DNA of 64,000 bases, taken from the NCBI GenBank assembly GCA_017464805.1, contig JAFTYE010000001.1, positions 53,312-117,311 on the forward strand, given 5' to 3'. This stretch comes from Clostridia bacterium. Lineage in GTDB: Bacteria > Bacillota > Clostridia > Oscillospirales > CAG-272. Below the pieces are notes generated by a model. It saw only the letters and a list, made by a program, of their open reading frames with translations. It made no database searches and had not been told where the DNA came from. Positions 42,006-49,229 of this stretch are shown piece by piece; positions within the stretch are counted from its first letter, which is position 1, and each line of letters starts with the position of its first letter. A program made the position numbers and the translations under genes.

Positions 42006-42836
42006 TCATAACACCGTTAAAATCAACATCATCAATGCCCACAAAGGCAGGGGAGAGAGAAGCAAAGACCGCCAGTCGGTCGGTATCTTTTCCCGCTTGG
42101 GCGTGCGGTCACGCTTCAAAAGGACAAGCAGACCGATCGCCGCCAACAAAAACAACACAAAAGAGAGCGCAAGGCTTACGCCAAGCCCTGTTTTCTCCCC
42201 CCACCATATCACGGCGTACTGCATGAACAGGGAAAGCAGGTTGCTCACAAAGTGAAAGAGCACTGCCCACACGGGGGAGCCGCCCCATACCGTTGCCAGT
42301 GAAAGAAACAGTCCCCCTACGAAGGCGTAAGGGAGCTGATAGATAGACGCATGCAACAGGGCAAAGAGCAAGGCGGATATCCAAATGGCATGCCGTTCGT
42401 TCCACAACAGCAATAGCGACAACACCGCAAAGCGCATAAGGCCTTCCTCTAAAACGGCAGGGAACACACAGTCGGTGATCAGGTCGGGCAAAAATCCGCC
42501 CCCCTCGGCCATGCCGCCCACGGCATCCGCGCCCAGCAGATTCATGATCGCGGCGGTCGCGGTGGATGTGAGTAAGACCGCTGTGAGAAAGATGGGCAAA
42601 AGCGGCAAAACACGCGTAAAGCCGACCCGTGTGGGCGTAAGGGCGCAGACAAGCCCCTGCCGCCTAACCAAAAACGCAAACAAAACGATGGGAATGAGGT
42701 AGGACAACATGAAAAGGATCCTGCCCACACCGCCGTCGACCGTTCCCGCAAGTAGGGACAAAAACACCTGTGCAAACAAAAGAAAAGAGACTGCGGCAAG
42801 AGGGCTGATGCGGGCGGGCACTTGTTCGTTTTTCAT
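42006..42836 (-). CDS. CPBP-family intramembrane protease
   Basis: 276 aa with about eight helices. The Abi/CPBP motifs are intact: EEGLMR (E-E-x3-R form), LLFALLHASIYQ, and FHFVSN with the second His. Such proteins process membrane or peptide substrates; the substrate here is unknown. Lies between the isomerase-like gene and tadA on one transcript. Confidence 0.88.
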   Translation of the reverse strand: MKNEQVPARISPLAAVSFLLFAQVFLSLLAGTVDGGVGRILFMLSYLIPIVLFAFLVRRQGLVCALTPTRVGFTRVLPLLPIFLTAVLLTSTATAAIMNLLGADAVGGMAEGGGFLPDLITDCVFPAVLEEGLMRFAVLSLLLLWNERHAIWISALLFALLHASIYQLPYAFVGGLFLSLATVWGGSPVWAVLFHFVSNLLSLFMQYAVIWWGEKTGLGVSLALSFVLFLLAAIGLLVLLKRDRTPKREKIPTDWRSLLLSPLPLWALMMLILTVL

Positions 42837-42849
42837 GGGGCTATCTCCG

Positions 42850-43674
42850 TCAAGGCTTCTCGATCATGCGCTTGCCAAAGGCCGCAAGGGACAAAAATGC
42901 TGTTTCCCGTTCTGCGGGCGGAAGCTCCCTCGACGGTGCCGTCTCAAAGGAAAAGCTACCGTCAAACCCCACTTCGTGCAGGGAAACGCGAAAACGCTCC
43001 CAGTCGATAACGCCCTGCCCGGGCAAAAGATGCTGGTCGGCCGATCCGTCGTTGTCATGAACGTGCAGGGCCTGCAAGTGCCGCCCGATGCGGCGTACCG
43101 CGTCCCCGCAGTCATCACCGAAGACAGCCGCGTGTCCCGTGTCCAGACACATGCCGAAAAGGGGATGGTCAAACTGCTCCACCAGGCGGATCATGTTTTC
43201 CACACGCGAAAAGGAAAGTGCCTTCATCGGCATGTTCTCGATACACAGAATGACGTTGGCGCGCTCTGCCGCAGGAAGCACACGAGTCACGAAACGCTCG
43301 TTGGAGTGCCAGGCCAGCTCCTCGTCATCCTTATCCCAACCAAGCGGCATGTCGGAATGAAAGACTACACGCGGGCAACCGAGCAGCGGCGCGATCTCCA
43401 GTGCCATCTCCATGTAATGCACCTTTTCTTCCCAGCCCTCTTCGGTGGTCTCGCGGGTTGGCCACAGGCTGTGGAGTTGATAAAAGTGGACTCCCGCCGC
43501 CTCGGCAGCCTCGCGCTCGCGGTATACGAGCGTTCGGTCGGTGTAGTAGGGAGAGCGGCGGTTCGTCAGCTCCTGAAAATCCGCATACTCATAGCCGTGC
43601 TCCCGCATCTTGCGGTAGCCGTCGGGGTTTTCCCAGGTTGCATTGTAAGCGTTGTTGGTAATGCCAAGCTTCAT
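42850..43674 (-). CDS. Sugar phosphate isomerase/epimerase-like TIM-barrel protein
   Basis: 274 aa, xylose-isomerase-like (AP endonuclease 2) fold. Likely metal ligands lie in CIENMP, CLDTGHAAV, ALHVHDND and SFETAP. Substrate not determinable. First gene of a unit with CPBP and tadA, driven by a perfect promoter. Confidence 0.85.
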   Translation of the reverse strand: MKLGITNNAYNATWENPDGYRKMREHGYEYADFQELTNRRSPYYTDRTLVYREREAAEAAGVHFYQLHSLWPTRETTEEGWEEKVHYMEMALEIAPLLGCPRVVFHSDMPLGWDKDDEELAWHSNERFVTRVLPAAERANVILCIENMPMKALSFSRVENMIRLVEQFDHPLFGMCLDTGHAAVFGDDCGDAVRRIGRHLQALHVHDNDGSADQHLLPGQGVIDWERFRVSLHEVGFDGSFSFETAPSRELPPAERETAFLSLAAFGKRMIEKP

Positions 43675-43703
43675 AATCTGCCCTCCGTGCCCTTTATGCT
43701 TTC

Positions 43704-43732
43704 ATTATATCACGCCCCGCGCACACTGTCAA
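43704..43732 (-). promoter_or_regulatory. Promoter of the isomerase-CPBP-tadA unit
   Basis: Minus strand TTGACA-17-TATAAT, 29 nt before the ATG at 43674, which follows a GGAGGG ribosome site. Confidence 0.9.
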
Positions 43733-43770
43733 GAAAAAACGCACCCCGATCTCGGGGCGCGTTTTTTTAT
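43733..43770 (-). terminator. Terminator of ppdK
   Basis: Minus strand GCGCCCCGA-GA-TCGGGGTGC followed by GTTTTTTCTTG. The T-run runs directly into the -35 of the next promoter. Confidence 0.9.
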
Positions 43771-43779
43771 GGGATCAGA

Positions 43780-46404
43780 TTAGCCTTTCAGAGCGGCCTG
43801 TGCGGCTGCCAGACGTGCGATCGGCACGCGGAAGGGAGAGCAGGAAACGTAGTCGAGGCCGATCTGGTGGCAGAACTCAACGGATGTGGGGTCACCTCCG
43901 TGCTCACCGCAGATACCAACGTGCAGATGCTCGTTAACGGGTCTGCCGAGGGTAACGGCCATGTTCATCAGCTTGCCAACACCGGTGGTGTCCAGCTTTG
44001 CAAAGGGATCGTTCTCGAAGATCTTGGCATCGTAGTAAGCGCCAAGGAACTTGCCGGCGTCATCGCGGGAGAAGCCGTAGGTCATCTGAGTCAGGTCGTT
44101 GGTACCGAAGCAGAAGAAGTCTGCGTTCTTGGCAATCTCATCGGCGGTCAGGCATGCGCGAGGAATCTCGATCATGGTGCCAACCTCGTATTTGAGGGTA
44201 GCACCTGCGGCTGCGATCTCGGCATCAGCGGTAGCCACGACAACAGCCTTCACATACTTCAGCTCCTTCACGTCGCCAACCAGCGGGATCATGATCTCGG
44301 GAACCATGTTCCAATCGGGATGAGCCTTCTGAACGTTGATGGCAGCGCGGATAACAGCTTTGGTCTGCATAGCCGCAATCTCGGGGTAGGTGACAGCCAG
44401 ACGGCAGCCACGGTGACCCATCATCGGGTTGAACTCGTGCAGAGAGGAGATGATCGTCTTGATCTCCTCAACGGTCTTGCCCTGTGCCTTAGCCAGAGCA
44501 GCGATGTCCTCCTCGGTGGTAGGAACGAACTCGTGCAGCGGGGGATCCAGGAAACGGATGCAAACAGGGTTGCCTTCAAGAGCCTCATACAGCTTTTCGA
44601 AGTCGCCCTGCTGGTAGGGAAGGATCTTTTCAAGAGCAACTTCTCTTTCAGCGGCGGTGTCGGAGCAGATCATTTCGCGGAATGCGGCGATTCTGTCTGC
44701 CTCAAAGAACATGTGCTCGGTACGGCAGAGACCGATACCTTCAGCACCCAGCTCGCGAGCTTTCTTGGCATCGGCAGGGGTGTCGGCGTTGGTTCTTACC
44801 TTCAAGGTACGGAACTCGTCAGCCCAGCCCATGATGGTGCCGAAGTTACCCGAGATCTCTGCATCCACGGTGGGGATGAGACCGTCATAGATGTTACCGG
44901 TAGAACCATCGATGGAGATGTAGTCACCTTCCACGAAGGTCTTGCCGGCCAGGGTGAACTTCTTGTTCTCCTCGTCCATGGCGATGTCGCCGCAACCGGA
45001 AACGCAGCACTTACCCATACCGCGGGCAACAACGGCTGCGTGAGAGGTCATACCGCCGCGAACGGTCAGAATACCCTGAGCCGCCTTCATACCGGTGATG
45101 TCCTCGGGAGAGGTTTCAAGACGAACCAGAACGACCTTCTTGCCGGCTGCCTTCCAAGCCTCTGCATCCTCGGCGGAGAATACGATTTGGCCGCAAGCGG
45201 CACCGGGCGATGCGCCCAGACCCTTACCCATCGGAACGGCGGCCTTCAAAGCCTTCGCATCGAACTGCGGGTGGAGCAGGGTGTCAAGGTTACGGGGGTC
45301 GATCATCAGAACGGCCTCTTCCTTGGTCTTGTGACCCTCGGCAACGAGGTCAACAGCGATCTGCAATGCAGCGGGAGCGGTACGCTTACCGTTACGGGTC
45401 TGCAGCATGTACAGCTTCTCGTTCTCGATGGTGAACTCCATGTCCTGCATATCGTGGTAGTGGTTTTCGAGGATCTCGCAAACCTTTACGAACTGCTCGT
45501 AAGCTGCGGGGAACTTGTTTGCCATCTCGGCAATCGGCATAGGAGTACGAACGCCTGCAACGACGTCCTCACCCTGTGCATTGGTCAGGAACTCGCCCAT
45601 CAGCTTCTTCTCTCCGGTAGCGGGGTCACGGGTGAACGCAACACCGGTACCGCAGTTGTCACCCATGTTACCGAATGCCATGGCCTGTACGTTAACGGCA
45701 GTACCCCAAGAGTAGGGAATGTCGTTGTCGCGGCGGTAAACGTTTGCACGGGGGTTGTCCCAAGAACGGAACACTGCCTTAACGGCACCGATCAGCTGCT
45801 CCTTGGGATCGGAGGGGAAGTCGGAGCCGATCTTGGACTTGTATTCAGCCTTGAACTGGTTAGCCAGCTCTTTCAGATCGTCAGCGGTCAGCTCAACGTC
45901 AAGCTTCACGCCCTTCTCTTCCTTCATCTTATCGATGAGCTCCTCGAAGTACTTCTTGCCGACCTCCATAACGACGTCGGAGTACATCTGGATAAATCTG
46001 CGGTAGCAGTCATAAGCCCAACGGGGGTTGCCGGACTTCTTTGCCATGACCTCCACAACCTGCTCGTTCAGACCGAGGTTCAGGATGGTGTCCATCATAC
46101 CGGGCATGGATGCGCGAGCACCCGAACGAACGGAAACCAGCAGCGGGTTTTCCAGATCGCCGAACTTCTTGCCGGTGATCTTCTCCATCTTCTCGATGTT
46201 CTCCATGATCTCAGCCATGATGGCGTCATTGATCTGACGGCCGTCCTCATAGTACTGGGTGCAGGCCTCGGTGGAAATGGTGAAGCCCTGGGGAACGGGA
46301 AGACCGATGTTGGTCATCTCCGCCAGGTTGGCGCCTTTACCGCCAAGCAACTCACGCATGTTGGCGTTGCCTTCGGTAAACAGATAAACATACTTCTTGC
46401 TCAT
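43780..46404 (-). CDS. ppdK: Pyruvate, phosphate dikinase
   Basis: 874 aa, the exact size class of the clostridial enzyme. Interconverts pyruvate, ATP and Pi with PEP, AMP and PPi. N-terminal ATP-grasp half (YLFTEGNANMRELLGGKGANLAEM), swivelling His domain (GGMTSHAAVVARGMG with the phosphorylated His), C-terminal PEP/pyruvate barrel ending in CGEHGGDP with the catalytic Cys. Start set at MSKKYVYLF (46404). An in-frame ATG at 46425 would add seven residues, but its own GGAGG lies just after it and can serve the 46404 start. Confidence 0.97.
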   Translation of the reverse strand: MSKKYVYLFTEGNANMRELLGGKGANLAEMTNIGLPVPQGFTISTEACTQYYEDGRQINDAIMAEIMENIEKMEKITGKKFGDLENPLLVSVRSGARASMPGMMDTILNLGLNEQVVEVMAKKSGNPRWAYDCYRRFIQMYSDVVMEVGKKYFEELIDKMKEEKGVKLDVELTADDLKELANQFKAEYKSKIGSDFPSDPKEQLIGAVKAVFRSWDNPRANVYRRDNDIPYSWGTAVNVQAMAFGNMGDNCGTGVAFTRDPATGEKKLMGEFLTNAQGEDVVAGVRTPMPIAEMANKFPAAYEQFVKVCEILENHYHDMQDMEFTIENEKLYMLQTRNGKRTAPAALQIAVDLVAEGHKTKEEAVLMIDPRNLDTLLHPQFDAKALKAAVPMGKGLGASPGAACGQIVFSAEDAEAWKAAGKKVVLVRLETSPEDITGMKAAQGILTVRGGMTSHAAVVARGMGKCCVSGCGDIAMDEENKKFTLAGKTFVEGDYISIDGSTGNIYDGLIPTVDAEISGNFGTIMGWADEFRTLKVRTNADTPADAKKARELGAEGIGLCRTEHMFFEADRIAAFREMICSDTAAEREVALEKILPYQQGDFEKLYEALEGNPVCIRFLDPPLHEFVPTTEEDIAALAKAQGKTVEEIKTIISSLHEFNPMMGHRGCRLAVTYPEIAAMQTKAVIRAAINVQKAHPDWNMVPEIMIPLVGDVKELKYVKAVVVATADAEIAAAGATLKYEVGTMIEIPRACLTADEIAKNADFFCFGTNDLTQMTYGFSRDDAGKFLGAYYDAKIFENDPFAKLDTTGVGKLMNMAVTLGRPVNEHLHVGICGEHGGDPTSVEFCHQIGLDYVSCSPFRVPIARLAAAQAALKG

Positions 46405-46485
46405 CTTTGTTTTTTTATCCTCCATTTTATAATTTTCAAACGAATTCAGACGCAAAAAGGGCTTATGCCACAATCTGCATCCCCC

Positions 46486-46494
46486 ATTATACCA
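46486..46494 (-). promoter_or_regulatory. Extended -10 promoter of ppdK
   Basis: Minus strand TGGTATAAT (TGn-TATAAT). No good -35 lies 17 nt upstream. The leader to the chosen start is about 80 nt. Confidence 0.6.
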
Positions 46495-46657
46495 TAAGAT
46501 TGGCAAAAATTCCACAATTTTTCCAAATTTGTTAAAAAAACGGGATTGTTTACTGTTTGTTCATATTTTTCGAATGAAAAAAGGGTGAAAGCCTCTCAAA
46601 AACTCCGCAAAAAGCCCCTTGCAAAGCGAGAAAAACTGTGATAGAATAGAGAGGCAA

Positions 46658-46732
46658 GCCCGCATAGTTAAATGGATATAATAACCCCCTCCTAAGGGGT
46701 AGTTACAGGTTCGATTCCTGTTGCGGGTGCCA
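46658..46732 (+). tRNA. tRNA-Arg (anticodon CCU)
   Basis: GCCCGCA acceptor pairs with TGCGGGT (one G-U). Anticodon stem ACCCC/GGGGT with loop CTCCTAA, so anticodon CCU decodes AGG. T arm ACAGG-TTCGATT-CCTGT. CCA is encoded. The 3' end lies inside a 24-bp inverted repeat described separately. Confidence 0.95.
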
Positions 46733-46773
46733 AAAGGGGCGACCACATCGTGGTCGCCCCTTTTGGCACCCGC
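46723..46773 (+). repeat. 24-bp inverted repeat that includes the tRNA-Arg 3' end
   Basis: Left arm 46723-46746 starts in the tRNA acceptor strand (GCGGGTGCC) and continues AAAAGGGGCGACCAC. After the 3-nt loop ATC, the right arm 46750-46773 is its exact complement. The inner part GGGGCGACCAC/GTGGTCGCCCC plus TTTT is a normal terminator. The outer 9 bp, which copy the tRNA 3' end in reverse orientation, are not needed for that. Confidence 0.9.
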
Positions 46774-46892
46774 ACGGATCGGTCTGCCCCGTGGCAAGGC
46801 CACGGGATCAGGTTCGCATCCGCGCCGCAGTCGTCGGGGAGCTTGCTCACCAGCGGCAAGGCGCAAGGATTCCGCCTGTAAGGCGGATTCTT
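46774..46892 (+). other. Structured tRNA-flanking element, copy 1
   Basis: Ordered parts: 14-nt gap, hairpin CCCGTGGC-AAG-GCCACGGG (46788-46806), 4-nt gap, GGTTCGCAT (46811-46819), 19-nt gap, GAGC-TT-GCTC (46839-46848), 22-nt gap, TCCGCC-TGTAA-GGCGGA (46871-46887). The same order with almost the same gaps follows tRNA-Gly (52328-52430). No gene is supported here. Confidence 0.55.
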
Positions 46893-46928
46893 GCCTGTTC
46901 GTTTTGTGAGTGGAATCTTATCTCCATG

Positions 46929-46957
46929 TTGACACACAGCCCACCTTGTGCTATAAT
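46929..46957 (+). promoter_or_regulatory. Promoter of the YwaF-like gene
   Basis: TTGACA (46929-46934), 17-nt spacer, TATAAT (46952-46957), 35 nt before the ATG. Confidence 0.9.
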
Positions 46958-46992
46958 CAAGGCGACATCCCGAAACGAGGAGGCCCCGTGCG

Positions 46993-47787
46993 ATGAATGC
47001 ATTCTTGGAAACACTGCGGCGTTTGCTTGCCTACACGGCGTGGGAAATGGAGGTGCCGAAGGCCTACGGCCCGCTTCATCTCTCCTTCATGGTCATCGGC
47101 TTTACCCTTGCCTTTTTCCTCGCTTGGCGGCTACGAAACGTGGGGGAGAGGGGCAATCGCGCTATTATGCTGACGATTGGCATATTTTTGCTCGTCAGCG
47201 AGGTCTACAAACAGTTGATGTATGAACTGGTCGTCGAGCCGGAGCCGGGCTATCGCTGGGGTATCTTTCCGTTCCAGCTGTGCAGTATCCCCATGTATTT
47301 TTGCCTGATCGTTCCTTTTTTGAAACCGGGGCGCGTGCGGCAGTGCATGTATGACTTTATGATGACCTACAACCTTCTCGGCGGCTTCCTTGCGTTCTTT
47401 GAGCCGTCGGGGCTTTTGCACGGCCATTGGACGCTTACCTTGCATGCCCTGGTGTGGCACATGATGCTGGTGTTTGTGGGTGTGTATATCGGACTGTCCG
47501 GCCGCGGTGGAATCGAAAAGGAAAACTACATAGGTGCCACCGTGACCTTTCTCATCCTATGTGTCATCGCCTTTGCTATTAACTGCGCGTTTTGGGAGAT
47601 CTCCGAGCGCCAGATCAATATGTTCTTCGTCGGGCCTGCCAACAATACCGTGATCGTGTACAGCAGCATTGCCGAGTATTGCGGCTGGTACGTGGCCACC
47701 GCCGTGTATATTCCAACGGTGGCGATCGCCGCACTGATTTTTTTCTTCGCCTTCCGTCTATATGGCAAAAAATGTCGTCGAACATAA
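46993..47787 (+). CDS. YwaF-like integral membrane protein
   Basis: 264 aa, about seven helices, with the family-type segments YRWGIFPFQLCSIPMYFCLIVPF and TYNLLGGFLAFFEPSGLLHGHWTLTLHALVWHMMLVFVGVYI. Function unknown in the family. GAGGAGG ribosome site; own promoter and terminator. Confidence 0.85.
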   Translation: MNAFLETLRRLLAYTAWEMEVPKAYGPLHLSFMVIGFTLAFFLAWRLRNVGERGNRAIMLTIGIFLLVSEVYKQLMYELVVEPEPGYRWGIFPFQLCSIPMYFCLIVPFLKPGRVRQCMYDFMMTYNLLGGFLAFFEPSGLLHGHWTLTLHALVWHMMLVFVGVYIGLSGRGGIEKENYIGATVTFLILCVIAFAINCAFWEISERQINMFFVGPANNTVIVYSSIAEYCGWYVATAVYIPTVAIAALIFFFAFRLYGKKCRRT

Positions 47788-47792
47788 AAAAC

Positions 47793-47817
47793 GAGGGGAC
47801 ATCCCCTCTTTTTTTAT
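47793..47817 (+). terminator. Terminator of the YwaF-like gene
   Basis: GAGGGG-ACAT-CCCCTC followed by TTTTTTTATATT. Confidence 0.85.
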
Positions 47818-47856
47818 ATTCTGTTCACCATTGTGTTTTGTTTGACGTGTACGGGG

Positions 47857-47866
47857 CATACTAACG
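47857..47866 (+). promoter_or_regulatory. Candidate sigma-G-like -10 of the FAD-Rieske gene
   Basis: CATACTAACG, identical to the -10 region at 54843 and to the CATACTA consensus of sigma-G. The region 17 nt upstream (TGTTTT) is a poor -35, so this is tentative. No sigma-A promoter was found in this gap. Confidence 0.3.
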
Positions 47867-47890
47867 TAAAAAACGGAAGGGGTACGAGAC

Positions 47891-49189
47891 TTGCAATCCC
47901 TTTGGACAAAAATCGCCGGGCGGCCGCGCTTTCCCACCCTTGAGGGGGACGCGCACGCCGACGTTCTGATCATCGGCGGCGGCATCGCGGGTATTTTGTG
48001 CGCGCACCGCTTGCATCGGGCGGGCATTCCGTATATTCTGGTTGAAGCGGACGAGATCTGCTCGGGCACGACCGAAAACACAACTGCCAAGCTGACCTAT
48101 CAGCACGGTCTGCTGTACGACAGGATTATCCGCCGCTACGGCATGGATGCCGCACGCCTGTATTTTGACGCGCAATGCGCCGCCATGCAAGAGTTGCGCG
48201 CGCTTTGTCAAGCTACGGATTGCGACTTTTCGGAGCGCGATGCCTTCGTCTATTCCTTGCATGATCGCCAAAAGATCGAGTGTGAGGCAGAGGCGCTTTT
48301 TCGTCTCGGTGCGGATGCCACCGTCTGCGAGAGGACTGAGCTGCCTTTTCCCGTGGCCGCTGCCCTTCGCGTGCCGGGACAGGGCTGCTTTCACCCCCTG
48401 AAGCTCCTGCTTTCTTTGGCCGCGGACTTGAATATTTACGAGCACACGCGGGCACTTGCATGGGAAGGGGATCGCATAAGGACGGAGCACGGCAGCATCC
48501 GCGCGAAGAAGATTGTCGTGGCCACGCACTTTCCCATTTTCAACAAGCACGGCGCATATTTTCTCAAAATGTACCAGCACCGTTCCTATGTCCTTGCCCT
48601 GCAAAATGCCCCCGTGCCAAAAGGCATGTACGTGGACGAAAGCGATACGGGGCTTTCCTTCCGTCCCCACGGAGACCTTCTTCTGCTGGGCGGCGGAAGC
48701 CACCGCACGGGTAAGTCGGGCGGCGGTTGGGAGGAGCTGTCACGCTTTGCAAAAGAATATTATCCCGAGGCGGAGACGATTGCGCATTGGGCAACGCAGG
48801 ATTGTATGACGCTGGACGGTATGCCGTATATCGGGCAGTATTCACGTTCTACGCCCAATATGTACGTCACCACGGGCTTCAATAAGTGGGGTATGAGCTC
48901 CGCGATGGTCGCCGCCATGATTCTTTCCGATATGTTACGGGGAAAGGAAAGCCTGTACGCTCCCGTCTTTTCTCCACAAAGAAGCATCCTGCATCCGCGT
49001 CTGGCCACGCACATAGGCGACACGCTGCTGGGCATGCTGCGTCCGACCGCACCGCGCTGTCCGCATCTCGGGTGCGCGCTGCGCTATAACCATGCCGAGC
49101 ATTCCTGGGATTGCGCCTGCCACGGCTCGCGCTTCTGCAAGGACGGCCGTCTGCTCGATGGCCCCGCGAACGGCGACCTGAAGGAATAA
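47891..49189 (+). CDS. FAD-dependent oxidoreductase with C-terminal Rieske domain
   Basis: 432 aa. N-terminal DAO/GlpO-type FAD domain (VLIIGGGIAGILCAHRLHRAG, then VEADEICSGTTENTTAKLT). The C-terminal ~60 residues hold a Rieske [2Fe-2S] motif, CPHLGC...CACHGSRF, giving C-x-H and C-x-x-H. Starts at TTG 47891, preceded by GGAAGGGG; no ATG lies near the domain start. Substrate unknown. The fusion is known in other Firmicutes and resembles YhfW-like proteins. Confidence 0.9.
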   Translation: MQSLWTKIAGRPRFPTLEGDAHADVLIIGGGIAGILCAHRLHRAGIPYILVEADEICSGTTENTTAKLTYQHGLLYDRIIRRYGMDAARLYFDAQCAAMQELRALCQATDCDFSERDAFVYSLHDRQKIECEAEALFRLGADATVCERTELPFPVAAALRVPGQGCFHPLKLLLSLAADLNIYEHTRALAWEGDRIRTEHGSIRAKKIVVATHFPIFNKHGAYFLKMYQHRSYVLALQNAPVPKGMYVDESDTGLSFRPHGDLLLLGGGSHRTGKSGGGWEELSRFAKEYYPEAETIAHWATQDCMTLDGMPYIGQYSRSTPNMYVTTGFNKWGMSSAMVAAMILSDMLRGKESLYAPVFSPQRSILHPRLATHIGDTLLGMLRPTAPRCPHLGCALRYNHAEHSWDCACHGSRFCKDGRLLDGPANGDLKE

Positions 49190-49227
49190 AACAGTCACCC
49201 CATCCGACAGGATAGGGTGACTGTTTT
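49188..49227. terminator. Bidirectional terminator
   Basis: AAAACAGTCACCC pairs with GGGTGACTGTTTT, inner ATCC/GGAT. A-rich and T-rich flanks on both sides serve the convergent FAD-Rieske and restriction enzyme genes. Confidence 0.88.
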
Positions 49228-49229
49228 GC

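Noticed and set aside
46561-46937. Minus-strand open frames containing ATGIEPVTT- and RNRTCNYPL-like sequences
   Set aside because: These are the well-known false translations of tRNA genes; they overlap tRNA-Arg and its terminator and have no ribosome site.
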